Position numbers and translations under genes: made by a program
Notes under the pieces: model-generated
What the model was told of the DNA's origin: nothing
The model's input: only the letters and a program-made list of their open reading frames with translations
The model's database searches: none
Assembly: GCA_000442125.1 (NCBI GenBank)
Contig: KE546969.1
Location: 1,364,001 to 1,428,000 of the forward strand
Direction of reading: 5' to 3'
From: Opeltia flavorubescens
Lineage: Eukaryota > Ascomycota > Lecanoromycetes > Teloschistales > Teloschistaceae
Length of the DNA: 64,000 nt
Shown: one piece after another, positions 55,105-64,000 of the stretch
How positions within the stretch are numbered: the stretch's first letter is position 1
Layout: the number at the start of each line of letters is the position of its first letter

Positions 55105-57211
55105 ATGTTTAGTATCGAGATTGCGGTGTTGTTTACAATCGCTGCCTTCTCGATATCGTTTAGGCTTCATAGTCATTCAGCTCGACCTCTATCATTGGGA
55201 TGGATCATCTTCTTCAGTCTCGTAAATTCTAGTGATGAGATATGGACGACAATCACCGCAGGACACCGATGGATAATAATTGGACCCACGCTTTCTGTCT
55301 TGTCCTACGTTGCTTTCCAATTATTTGAGTTCTTTTCCATTAAAGAATCGATACCTAAGACAATTGCGCTTGAAAACGAGTTATGTCATGCAACTCATGA
55401 AAGCGGATTGAAACCCCTTGTTCTTCCAGCTCGAACGACACATATCCGATTTTTTCCCAAAAAGCATTCGTTTTCCTATTCATATCTCCTGGTTGGCATA
55501 CCCGTTGGTTGGCGTGGCGCTATCGGTTCTTTTCTTTCTTTAGATTTCCCACCAGAGAGGTTGGCTCGAAAACATCAAACTCGGAGGTCATGGTTCAGCA
55601 TCAATGCAGCGGACTATCTTGACCGCGCAGGGGAGGGTTCAAGTCTCCGAGGCAAGCTCGAATCCTATCTGAACTCCCAGGTATGGAAGCGTTCGTACGT
55701 AGTCCGTTCCGCACTGAGAATGTTCGGGTAGTGCGAGGTTATCGAAGACTATCCAAATGTCTATCTGGTCACCGCTCCTCGATTTCTCGGCTATTCTTTC
55801 AACCCTGTCTCCTTTTGGTATCTGTACAATGGGAAAATGGAGCTTAGTGCCATGATCCTTGAAGTCAATAATACATTCGACGAAAGACGTATGTACTTCT
55901 TGAAAGGTGCTGCAGGAATCGAGCAAAGCGAAGGAGAAAGTCCAGTAAAGCTACCCTCACGAAAGTTCAAGGATAATTGGACCAAAGACTTCCATGTTTC
56001 ACCTTTCAATTCTCGCAAGGGCTCATACGCGCTGAGCGCCCACGATCCCTTCTCTATCCAGCCCGGCAACGCAGTAAAGATAGATAACACCATCACACTT
56101 AATTCTTCCAAAGCCCACGCGAAACTAGTTGCCCGAATATTTTCTACTCAACCGAGCATCGACCCCACAGCCCTCGGCTACTGGGGGAAGCTTCGGTTCA
56201 TCGCCTCATGGTGGTGGGTCGGGTTCGTCACTTTCCCACGCATCGTCAAGGAAGCTGGAAAACTCTTCTTCCGCAGAAAGTTGCACGTTTGGTTTCGGCC
56301 AGAGGTGTTGAAGGAAAGTATCGGACGTCGAGCCACGAATGAAGAGATGTGCGATTCCTTCCCCTTTCCCGTGATGTCAAGTCCGGCAGCTAATCCGCAT
56401 CAGGGTAATCGAACAAACATTCCGATCCCTCCTCCGTTCCTTAGTTGAATCCTCCAACCTCAACTCCTCTCTGAAATATCTCTCTCCCATCCCTTCCTCT
56501 CAAGCCGAAGAAACCTTCACGCCTAACTCCCTGACCCCTTCAACTCCTCCACCAGAAGATCCAATAATCCTCAAAATCACAACGCCACTTTTCTACGCCC
56601 GCATCGCTCGATACTCCCATATCTCCGAATACCTATCCCACGAAATTATCACGGATGATGACAAGAACCGCACATTCCACATCTCGCACCCTCAACCATT
56701 TTTGCAGCTTTTCGATGAGCGATCCGTCAACAATGTCAAAGATGATGATATGGATGCTTCACAAAATTCACCCAATAATGAGAAGCAAAATCCAACCTAC
56801 AATCATCTCGCCTGGCGTTTCCTGCACAGGCTTCGCAACTACTCTCAGCCTCCCTCAACGATACGAGATCCCAAAGGACTAGAGCAGCAGCAGCCAATTA
56901 CAAATAAGATCGATATCCGCCACTTTGGCTTCTCCCGGCTCGATCACTTTGCCATGCATCATGAGTCACTGGAGCAAGCGGTACGTTATAGGTACGTCGT
57001 TATCAAGATCCTGCTCAGTGATATTTTCGCGTTCGGATATCCGGAGGTATTCGACGCTGCAGGCTACGTTTTTCGGGTGCTCATTAGCTATCTTTTTGTC
57101 GTTTCTGTGCGGGTATTTTGGGTTTGGGTTCTGGGCCGGAAGGAGAGGAGGGTGAGGGTGTGTCATCAGGCCGAAAAGGACTGGTGTGAGTACGAGACTT
57201 TTTATGGATGA
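55105..57211 (+). CDS. DUF1365 family protein
   Basis: Exons join(55105..55680, 55732..56348, 56404..57211), 666 residues; joins read YLNSQ-CEVIEDYPNVYLVTAP and NEE-M-VIEQTFRSLLRSL. Two or three N-terminal hydrophobic segments (EIAVLFTIAAFSISF, IIIGPTLSVLSYVAFQLFEF) anchor it in a membrane. The DUF1365 domain begins at HIRFFPKKHSFSYSYLLVGIPV and includes TAPRFLGYSFNPVSFWYLYN and KDFHVSPFNSRKGSY. Bacterial DUF1365 proteins are often encoded beside cyclopropane fatty-acid synthase genes, so a lipid-modification role is possible but unproven in fungi. The exon-2 donor (GTGCGA) is chosen to keep frame into RSLVESSNLNSSLKYL. Met at 55105 is the first ATG in the frame. Confidence 0.82.
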
Positions 57212-57347
57212 CATGATCAATGAATATAGCATGCTTTCACGACAAGAAGCAGAAAGTCTCAATTTCGGGAATTCGTTGTATCGAGGTTGCTGCTATCCAG
57301 TCTCGCCAGATCCCAGCTATCCATTCCCAGTGGACCAACCTCCATGC

Positions 57348-58937
57348 TCACAAGCTCTCCATCAACTCCTTCACTTTCCTCAATACTTGTTCCCTCCCGC
57401 CTACAATTCCATCCCTCCTCACCGTAACACCTACCACCTTCCCCACCTCTTTCACTCCAACCCACCCGGGCGTCAACTCCTCAGCCAACAATCTAACAGC
57501 CCTCACAGCCTCCTCCTTCTCAATCGGATTCCTCAACGACATCTGCAGATGCTGCACCATAGTAGCCATCGTAAAAGTCTTCACCCCTGCCCCAACAATT
57601 GACGAACTCAAAAGTTCGATAATCGGTATGATTTCTTCGATCCGTCTAAGCGCGGCCTTGCGTTGAACCTGTGAAGAGGTGAGTGGAGCATGCGATTCTG
57701 ATGAGCGGAGACGGGCTTCCTGTTTTTGTTGGATGCGGTCGAAGAGGGAGGTTTTGCGCGCAAGAGCACAGGGCGCCTTAGTATCTGGAGGTATGTTTTC
57801 GATATTGGAGGAGTCGGTTGCGTTATTGGCCGACACGGATTTTGGCTGCGAACGAGCTTGAGCTCTGATTGCGCCAGCTTTGAGGTCTTCGAGCCTGCAT
57901 TGACCTTTTGCGAGAAGGGGGGCGAGAGCGGTGGTAGAGGCACATGGGATGATCGGAGCGAGAGCGAGAGTGTGGATGAAATCTTCTGTGGACGGACTAA
58001 CTTTTTCGGATGCGTAATAGGCATCCCAGCGCTCGATAAGATTTGTATGGAAGATCTTGTTCAATGTATCTTCGTCCACGGGCTGTTTGTGCACCGAAGC
58101 GTATTCTGAGGATGTATCTATTTCGACGCAGATCTTAGAAGACCCGAAGTTGGATAGGGATAATTTCGATTCTGCAAAGGACGAGGTTTGCTGAAGTGCC
58201 AGCAACCGTTGCACATCCTGTATTGATACTCTCCGCTTCCGCCATGATCGCTCAATGTTCGGACGTAGGTTTCGAAAGTCTGCAGGTGCAGGGGTACCAT
58301 TATGGGCGTAGTGAAGAGATAGAGCGGTTAAGAAAGAGGAATGGAGGTTGACCAGATCTTGTATTTCTTCTGGTAATTCGGTGGCTGGATCTTGACCATT
58401 CGTTGGGCTCGCTGCAGAAGGCGGAGAAGATGCCGGAGTATCAGCTCGAGATCCTGAAGATGATGAAGATCTCGAAGTTGGCGAAGAGCTAAGATCCAGT
58501 GACTCGAGATACGAACGAGCGCCTTTGGTTGGAGTCTCTACGGCATTTAGTTTGAGATGAGTGTTCTTGCGAGGTGTCTTCGGCTGCAAAACTCCTGTGA
58601 CAACTTTCTGACTTTTCGGTCGAGGAAGCTGATCTCCATTGTCATTGATTCTTTGCTTCTTAATACGATCCCTCGCGGGGTCTTGAGTCTCGCTATCTTC
58701 ATCGAAGACTTGCGCCGTTCGCTTTGAAGTTACTTCTGTTCTCTTTGAAGGAGATGCTTCATGGACTGTCTTCTGAACCTCCTCGATGGATGCTGACTTA
58801 CACTTTCCAGTTGCTGATTTGCGCGGTTGCGACTTGGAGATCCTACCGAATGCTTGAATCCCTTGCTGAGTGGAAGGAGCAATCGTCTTCGTTGCACTGA
58901 CACCACCGGTCTTCCTTCTTTTTGCTACTGGAGGCAT
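57348..58937 (-). CDS. cdt1: DNA replication licensing factor Cdt1
   Basis: 529 residues, no intron. Cdt1 escorts MCM2-7 to the origin recognition complex in G1. The N-terminal 150 residues are basic and disordered, with a PIP-box-like QQGIQAFG near residue 24. The central Cdt1 domain starts at LPEEIQDLVNLHSSFLTALS (about 196), with RPNIERSWRKRRVSIQDVQR (the geminin/MCM-contact region) and a C-terminal winged helix from about 440 (AALRRIEEIIPIIELLSSSI, MVQHLQMSLRNPIEKEEAVR). The size is typical of filamentous fungal Cdt1. Tail to tail with the DUF1365 gene, 136 bp apart. Confidence 0.88.
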   Translation of the reverse strand: MPPVAKRRKTGGVSATKTIAPSTQQGIQAFGRISKSQPRKSATGKCKSASIEEVQKTVHEASPSKRTEVTSKRTAQVFDEDSETQDPARDRIKKQRINDNGDQLPRPKSQKVVTGVLQPKTPRKNTHLKLNAVETPTKGARSYLESLDLSSSPTSRSSSSSGSRADTPASSPPSAASPTNGQDPATELPEEIQDLVNLHSSFLTALSLHYAHNGTPAPADFRNLRPNIERSWRKRRVSIQDVQRLLALQQTSSFAESKLSLSNFGSSKICVEIDTSSEYASVHKQPVDEDTLNKIFHTNLIERWDAYYASEKVSPSTEDFIHTLALAPIIPCASTTALAPLLAKGQCRLEDLKAGAIRAQARSQPKSVSANNATDSSNIENIPPDTKAPCALARKTSLFDRIQQKQEARLRSSESHAPLTSSQVQRKAALRRIEEIIPIIELLSSSIVGAGVKTFTMATMVQHLQMSLRNPIEKEEAVRAVRLLAEELTPGWVGVKEVGKVVGVTVRRDGIVGGREQVLRKVKELMESL

Positions 58938-59294
58938 TGCGACTTCCTGCGTTGCGATGATTCTAAGAAATAGAGGTTGAGAAGGTACGACTGGGTAGAC
59001 TTGTGGTTGCCGACGCGATTATCAATGAGACGCGTACTCTTTGGCGACGCGTTCTATACGCGCTGAGTGCCTAATTCAAAGGGTCGATTTTAGCGCAATC
59101 GAAATGTTCAGTATAAGCCAGTACTATCAAGGTTCTAAATTGATCGAAATAGGTTCTCGGGAATAAACATTATGTGCAACGCATCCCCCATGCGATGAAT
59201 ACTATATATTTCAAACTCCTCGCAACTGGCCGTTCTACCAACCAGTATTCATGATTCCTGCAATCAAGATGCTCGTCTCGCGGTGTCGAAACTC
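58938..59294. promoter_or_regulatory. Intergenic, promoter of the Cdt1 gene
   Basis: 357 bp between tandem leftward genes. ACGCG motifs occur at about 59010-59065 (GCGACGCGATTATC, GAGACGCGTACTC, GGCGACGCGTTC, ATACGCGCTG): four within some 60 bp directly upstream of Cdt1. ACGCGT is the MCB element bound by MBF (Mbp1/Swi6 or relatives) at G1/S genes, so cell-cycle control of Cdt1 is likely. Confidence 0.65.
59010..59065. promoter_or_regulatory. Cluster of MCB (ACGCGT-type) sites upstream of cdt1
   Basis: Two exact ACGCGT hexamers (GAGACGCGTACT and GCGACGCGTTCT) and two half-matches lie 70-130 bp above the Cdt1 ATG. MBF-type factors activate replication genes through such sites in ascomycetes. 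The clustering at this particular gene supports function; no binding is shown. Confidence 0.65.
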
Positions 59295-60830
59295 TTACCC
59301 CTCTTCTTTACCCTTCCCTTTATCCAATGATCCTCCAGCAGGACCTTCCATCTGCTCGTGTGCCGTTCGTAGTGGGCTCGGAGCAGTGTCGACATCAGCT
59401 TCTTTGGGAATGCCTTGGATCTGATTCTCTGTATTTGCCTCTTCGATATGGGCTCTTGTGTCCTCCGACCAGTCTATATCGTCCTTGCCAAATGCGGGTG
59501 GGACCGTAAGACTCGATTCACCACGCCTTTCACTCTCTGTAGCGTCCGTCCAATATTCTAATTGTTTGAGGTAGCTTCGCGAGGCATCTACAGCTCTTGT
59601 CATATAGCCGATCTTGCGATGTACCGCTTCGTTGTCCAAATTCTCACTTGTGTTCCCAGGAGCTTGACTCTCCCCAGTTTCTTTGAGGGTCTGGACGAGG
59701 TGATCGAATAGTTGCTGACGTGAATTCTGGTAGATCAATAGTCCCATAATCTCATCCATGTTATCCGCGAGGTAGTGCAGCTCGTCTCCCCCTTGAGCTA
59801 AGAACCTCCGGACGGCAACAATCTTCTCTCGATCAACTGTGGCCTTCTTGAGCACTGCAAGCAGGGCAATGACATTGGTTATGTCATCAGGGTCTTGATC
59901 ACTATCGCTCTCCTGACCGTCATATCCCAACTGACTCGAGCGATTGGCAAGTGTTGCTTCTGCACTAGAGTCTGGACTTCGGTCTCGTCTAGACCCATGA
60001 ATTGTGAAATAGTCTGCGTTAAGCCGATGAGAGTCTTTCATTGTTCCTTTTTCCCCGCTGAGTCTGGATGGATGAACCTTGATTCGCTTACGCAACCACC
60101 TTCGTCTCCGTGCAAAGGAATGGAACCAAGGATGAGAGCCATGCCAAGCGAATCGTGCTTGGAAGCTGAACGAATATTCCCATCCCTCTTCATCTACATC
60201 GTGTGACATGTCAACATACCAGGTCTTCCAAGCCCATTGCCAGCTTGGATCAGGTACCTGTGCATTGGTGATGTTGACAGGACTGTCCTGGAATGTCGAG
60301 GTTTGCCACGGTGCAGGGTCGAGATTTAGAAGTGAATTTGCCGAGTAGAGGGGCATGCCAAACAGAAACCAGCCCCGCTGATTCTCGTATAGAATATCGA
60401 TGGTTGATTCTCGATTTTGGCTGTAATCGGATCTTTTGTCGTCCTTCTTGGCCTTTGCTTCTTGCTTCTGAATCATTAGACTAGTAAAATCATCGCCATT
60501 TGAAGCAGTGACTAAGGCTTCTCTTCCTTCTCCGGCCTNTTCTCCCGCATGCTGATTGATACTCGTGCTCGTCTGTTCCGATTCTTCGTGAAACTGATCG
60601 TCGCCACCCTGCCATTTTGCATATTTCCGCTTAGCAAGCTCCTTTCTCAAAGTGTCTCTCGTCCATTTTCGACTTAAAGGCGCCCCACTTGACTCAGGAG
60701 GATCCCCTAGCCGAGTCTGAGTTTTATCGTTCTTGACTTTTGTAGTGTCGACAAGCTTGATGAGATGGTCATATCCGTCTACGGAATTTGTAGGAGACCT
60801 GGTAAGGGAAATTGTCCCAGACGTGGCCAT
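59295..60830 (-). CDS. Dysferlin-domain (peroxin/TECPR-like) protein, Mug65-type
   Basis: 511 residues, one exon. Near residues 148-245 lies a dysferlin N/C-type domain: ILYENQRGWFLFGMPLYS, LDPAPWQ, PDPSWQWAWKTWYVDM, DVDEEGWEYSFSF, with the paired Trp and Arg-rich RRRRWLRKRIKV closing it. This module occurs in fungal peroxins Pex23/Pex30-32 and in fission yeast Mug65 and Spo73, at ER-peroxisome or forespore membranes. Unlike Pex30 proteins there is no N-terminal reticulon-like membrane part, so the Mug65 group fits better. The C-terminal half is mostly charged helix. The base at 60539 is undetermined (n), which leaves one residue (about 98) undefined in a low-complexity stretch. Confidence 0.7.
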   Translation of the reverse strand: MATSGTISLTRSPTNSVDGYDHLIKLVDTTKVKNDKTQTRLGDPPESSGAPLSRKWTRDTLRKELAKRKYAKWQGGDDQFHEESEQTSTSINQHAGEXAGEGREALVTASNGDDFTSLMIQKQEAKAKKDDKRSDYSQNRESTIDILYENQRGWFLFGMPLYSANSLLNLDPAPWQTSTFQDSPVNITNAQVPDPSWQWAWKTWYVDMSHDVDEEGWEYSFSFQARFAWHGSHPWFHSFARRRRWLRKRIKVHPSRLSGEKGTMKDSHRLNADYFTIHGSRRDRSPDSSAEATLANRSSQLGYDGQESDSDQDPDDITNVIALLAVLKKATVDREKIVAVRRFLAQGGDELHYLADNMDEIMGLLIYQNSRQQLFDHLVQTLKETGESQAPGNTSENLDNEAVHRKIGYMTRAVDASRSYLKQLEYWTDATESERRGESSLTVPPAFGKDDIDWSEDTRAHIEEANTENQIQGIPKEADVDTAPSPLRTAHEQMEGPAGGSLDKGKGKEEG

Positions 60831-61161
60831 GGCGGGGCTTTGACGATGATGCGGAGTACTTCATCCTCGTCGCTCGAGAATTTTGTTTGCTTGGATCATT
60901 GTCATGCCCTTGCTCTGTCGCTCCTGCCAATGAAGGCGGATCGTGGGCACACTGAATCGAGCTTCGGTGCAACAATTGTGGAGAAATCGAAGCATCGATC
61001 GAGCCTTGGCAAGCGACGTCATTGGCACGGGACAGCAAGTACTGGCAGGTGCTGGTATCCCACCTTCAACCCTTACACACCCTCCAAAATCTCATTAGCA
61101 TCACAATAAGTCCAAGCTCCTTCTTCAAATCTCCCATAGCCAAATCTCATTACACGCTATA
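60831..61161. promoter_or_regulatory. Shared divergent promoter (dysferlin-domain gene / small protein gene)
   Basis: 331 bp between outward-facing starts, ending in a CT/A-rich leader (CCAAGCTCCTTCTTCAAATC) before the ATG at 61162. Nothing else identified. Confidence 0.45.
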
Positions 61162-61733
61162 ATGGCTACCAAGAGAGCTCTGCAAATCGGAGGTGTCACA
61201 GCTGCTGTCGGTTCCGCTTACTATCTTTATTCTGCTGGGGGGAACCCCCAAGTTGCGGAAAAGAAACTTGAACGTGAGCAGTCTAGATACGCAGGAAACA
61301 ATCAGACTGACATCTGTATGAAGACGATGTGAGCGCAGCAGGCGCTAGATTAAAGGGTCAAGACGTGTCTGGCAAGGAAGCTCAGAAGAAGGGCGAAGTC
61401 TTTGCGAAGGAAGCTGGCGCAACGCTCGATCGAACGGTAAGTTTCTTGATCTCTATCTCAGCATACAGCTTCGTGCGAATACTGATCGAATCGCAGGTCG
61501 ATAGTGTACGTGGCGAGATCAAGCAAGCTGATCAAGTAATTACAACTAAAATGCATGAGGCCGGCTCTAAACTCGACCAGCTGAAAGACGACGGTACCAA
61601 ATCGTTGGACAAGGCATATAAGGATACCAGTAAAGAGCTGCAGCAGACGGCCGATAGTTTCGACAAAAAGGTTACCCAGAAAACATCCGAGGCGAAGAGT
61701 GGGATCTCTAGCTGGTTGGGCTTCGGAAAGTAA
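61162..61733 (+). CDS. Small LEA-like amphipathic protein ('calcofluor white hypersensitive' type)
   Basis: Exons join(61162..61273, 61324..61436, 61497..61733), 153 residues. The N-terminus MATKRALQIGGVTAAVGSAYYL is a short membrane anchor or mitochondrial signal; the rest is Lys/Asp/Glu/Gln-rich amphipathic helix with regular spacing (GKEAQKKGEVFAKEAGATL, MHEAGSKLDQLKDDGTKSLD, QKTSEAKSGISSWLGFGK). Joins are KLE-H-DVSAAGARLKGQ and LDRT-VDSVRGEIKQAD. Proteins of this kind are annotated in filamentous fungi as calcofluor white hypersensitive proteins, a label without biochemical detail. LEA-type membrane or mitochondrial protection under stress is a guess from composition. Confidence 0.7.
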
Positions 61734-62219
61734 GGCTGTGGAACTACTTAGCTGAAGGATGAACGATGAAAGCAATTGGTACAGCCAATATCAACTTGTG
61801 TATGATAGTGAGGATCATTTCCAGCGACTCCGCTTTCTCAAAGTCATTGACACGTTCGAAAGACCAGCTGCTTTGCCTCGAAACCTACGGCCGTTACAAT
61901 TTCTTGCTGCGTTATGGATCCAGCCTAGAGCACCTCTGAGGGCCAAGGCCGAAATGTATGGGTTCGAGATGCCTGATTCCAGCCTAAGTAATGGAGTAAA
62001 CCAATCCGCTGGCGAGTTCGCAAAGCTTTTGTTTGTCACACAGTGGCTGAACAACCCGCGCCACATTCAGCGGGGCAAATCTCGGCGGGCAAAAGGTACT
62101 CCAGCGTCCCCTCGGTCCTCAAATATCCTTTTGTTCCCTCGCTCTCTGGGTAATCAATGCCGCTGTAAGCTCACTTATGAGCCTACAGCACCCTCTCATT
62201 TCCTCCCTTGCATGGCACC
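61734..62219. other. Intergenic between tandem genes
   Basis: 486 bp. A 189-codon frame crosses it (61759-62328) but has no domain, overlaps the next gene's start in another frame and lacks typical composition, so it is not called. Confidence 0.45.
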
Positions 62220-63432
62220 ATGGTTGTGGTACTCGATCTTGACGACGATGACGCTTTCGATCCCTTTGCCCGGCCAGAATGCCGCTCAGGACTACAGACG
62301 CCCTTTCACCATGACCAAAACCCTGTAGCGAAGCGCTCCCAAAACGTAGACTCTTCTAACGAAGACGAGAATGCGGTGCAAGATGAAGACCGCCCGAACC
62401 CAAATATCAACGGTTTCTCAGCAGCTTTGGGATGCTACCCGTAAGACTCCTTTCACTCATTTCGACACCTCGAATTGCGCTCCCTTACCACCGAATAGAA
62501 TAGTCACCCTCCTGACCCGTAACATCGACCTTAATACCCTGCACGCTCTCTCTCGCACCTGCCGCCAGATTAGGGCGAATCTAATTCAATATCGAGCTCA
62601 GCTGGTTCACCAAAGCCTTCGCTGCTCTAACGAATCCTCCCATCCCTCCGGCTCTGAACTCGATTTCGCCACTTTCCGTAATAAAACCAATGCCCTCGTC
62701 AGCGGACGCATAGGCCCCTGCGCGCGAGACATGGTCTCCGACTGCCGCCGCTGTGGAAGGATCATATGTCGGAACTGCTCATACAAGGCACCTTCAGCTT
62801 CTCGACTGTGGGCGCGGCATCGGAGATTATGTCCGACATGCCTGGCGACACCGCTGCCGCAGCTCTCTCGTCATTGGCAAGATCCATGCACGTGCACGAG
62901 TTCTGTGTATCTATGTACACCGTGCGGGACGGGCTTAACGGTTGCGGATACAAATTATCGACGGATATGGACTTGGAGAACGAGGTATAGTACCTACCTC
63001 GGTGGGTTGGGGACTGGGATTGGAGAGGGGAATGAAGGAGTAAAATGCTGGCGGGGAGAGAAGTGCATGGCTGCGCAGGAGGTGGAGGTGGAAATCGACT
63101 GTTCGGAAGAAGGGAGAGGGGGTAGTGATCGAGAATCTTCGGAGAGTGATAGCGAGTGGCACTGGACAGAAGGCGAGGGGAAGGAAGAGAGAGCAGGGTA
63201 TTGGCAACAAGAGATTGAGGGCATAGGGGGAGTGGTGAAGAAGAAAGTCAGGAAAAGAATCAGAGTCGGGAAGACGGTAAAGGAATGGGAGGATGAGAGA
63301 GATGGGAAGGAAGAGGTGCTTCGTAGGGAGTCAAGAGGTGAAGCGAGGAGCTGGTGCGGCTGGTGCGGAAGGTTGATTTGGGGGAAGAAAGATCGAGAGA
63401 CATTCGGAATGTCGCAAAAGGTTGAAGTATGA
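62220..63432 (+). CDS. Cys-rich F-box-like conserved fungal protein
   Basis: Exons join(62220..62440, 62499..63432), 384 residues; a 58-nt phase-2 intron (GTAAGA...AATAG) leads into IVTLLTRNIDLNTLHALSRT, which looks like the second half of an F-box. Then come paired-Cys motifs: CRRCGRIICRNCSYK, RRLCPTCLA and CTCTSSVYLCTPCG, followed by YRRIWTWRTRYSTYLGGLG, KCWRGEKC, an acidic low-complexity stretch, EIEGIGGVVKKKVRKR and a final SWCGWCGRLIWGKKDR. The Cys groups probably bind zinc. I recall similar uncharacterised fungal proteins with this whole layout. A ubiquitin-ligase substrate-adaptor role is possible but the F-box core (LP...) falls in the intron and is not in the spliced product. Confidence 0.65.
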
Positions 63433-63803
63433 GTGATCGTGTTGGTGCTAAACTTGGATAAGGAGCTGTTATAAAAATCTTGAACGGAAAATAGGAGGTA
63501 AATTTTCAAAATAACCGCAAATTTAATATGGTACAGTCCGGTGCTTTTAGTATCCTTTGATACTACCCAAAACGCTGAGTCCCCAGATCCACATGGCTCC
63601 TCTTTCAATATTGGAGGTAAATGAGCGAGGTCCAGCCTCATATAAGGAAATGATGAATCGGAAAGGTATAGAGTATCTATGCCCAAAGTTCCTAATTTAT
63701 GCATTCTAAAAGAAAATGATGCTAGTATTTTCTGCAATTACCAGAACGGAGTTCTTTTTGTGAAGGCTCGTATCAGATATGAGTGATGGTGTGGATGGCT
63801 GGA
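63433..63803. other. Convergent intergenic region
   Basis: 371 bp, AT-rich, with no supported gene; 3' flanks of the F-box-like gene and the edge fragment. Confidence 0.4.
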
Positions 63804-63984
63804 TTATGCAGGATGCGATCTTATCCATTCGAGAATTGTATTGCGTGGTGGATCATCTTGGAGCCAGTATCCAGCTTGGGAGTCTGCTTGTCGGAATTCA
63901 TTGACTATCCTGGCGTCTGTTATCGCGACCAGCTCCTTCAAGATCGTGTCAGTACATTGAAACGTCAGCGGAATGAAGGTGTTA
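63804..63984 (-). CDS. 3'-terminal exon of a gene running off the right edge
   Basis: On the minus strand a frame from a possible acceptor (CGTAG at 63985-63989) to TAA at 63804-63806 encodes about 59 residues that look like real protein: TILKELVAITDARIVNEF, then QAGYWLQDDPPRNTILEWI. No family recognised. The upstream part of the gene would lie beyond 64000. Confidence 0.35.
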
Positions 63985-64000
63985 CTACGTTACGGAGGAC

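Noticed and set aside
61759-62328. 189-codon frame between the small LEA-like gene and the F-box-like gene
   Set aside because: No signal, domain or conserved motif; it overlaps the better supported start at 62220 in another frame.

Overview
The window reads as nuclear DNA of a filamentous ascomycete (Pezizomycotina; the gene families would fit Leotiomycetes, but that is an inference from memory of homologues, not a search). Reasons: single genes on both strands with short GT-AG introns (mostly 46-80 nt, donors of the GTRNGT kind, CTAAC/CTAAT-like branch sites), a Zn2Cys6 regulator, Ser/Thr-rich secreted proteins, a dysferlin-domain protein, a SART3-like Prp24 and an NLR-like ankyrin protein. 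I resolved intron-exon joins by following reading frame and family sequence across GT-AG sites; 26 protein genes are proposed as complete and two more are cut by the window edges.

Layout. 1-16 kb: edge fragment; CBM48 (glycogen-binding) protein (-); PKA regulatory subunit (-); nucleotidyltransferase/PAP-like protein (-) divergent from a stand-alone trehalose-6-phosphatase (+); ankyrin protein with a fungal NLR-type N-terminal domain (-); MFS monocarboxylate-type transporter (-) divergent from an RRT8-like membrane protein (+). 16-31 kb: small multipass membrane protein (-); Ser-rich secreted protein with a CBM19-like module (+); S1/P1 nuclease (+); Zn2Cys6 transcription factor (+); neutral ceramidase (-) divergent from SEC24 (+). 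32-47 kb: PRP24 (+); an orphan secreted protein (+); a multipass membrane protein of unknown function (+); histidine-phosphatase/PGM-family protein (-); CAX-type Ca2+/H+ antiporter (-); eIF3i/TIF34 (-). 47-64 kb: C1-tetrahydrofolate synthase (+); small secreted protein (-); NADP-isocitrate dehydrogenase (+); MBF1 (-) divergent from a DUF1365 protein (+); CDT1 (-); dysferlin-domain protein (-) divergent from a small 'calcofluor-hypersensitive' type protein (+); a Cys-rich F-box-like protein (+); edge fragment (-).

Most of this is ordinary housekeeping gene space: vesicle coat (SEC24), splicing (PRP24), translation (TIF34, MBF1), replication licensing (CDT1), cAMP signalling, Ca2+ homeostasis and one-carbon/NADPH metabolism. 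I saw no secondary-metabolite cluster, no CRISPR-like array, no tRNA/rRNA gene and no large transposon. The clearest non-genic signal is a perfect 28-bp inverted repeat with a 25-nt loop between TIF34 and the C1-THF synthase gene, flanked by a 7-bp direct repeat, which looks like a very small foldback/MITE-type insertion in a shared promoter. Other points of interest are two neighbouring NADP enzymes that each carry an in-frame second start behind a mitochondrial leader, a nucleotidyltransferase lacking the third catalytic carboxylate, a PKA regulatory subunit without a visible dimerisation domain, and several orphan secreted or membrane proteins.
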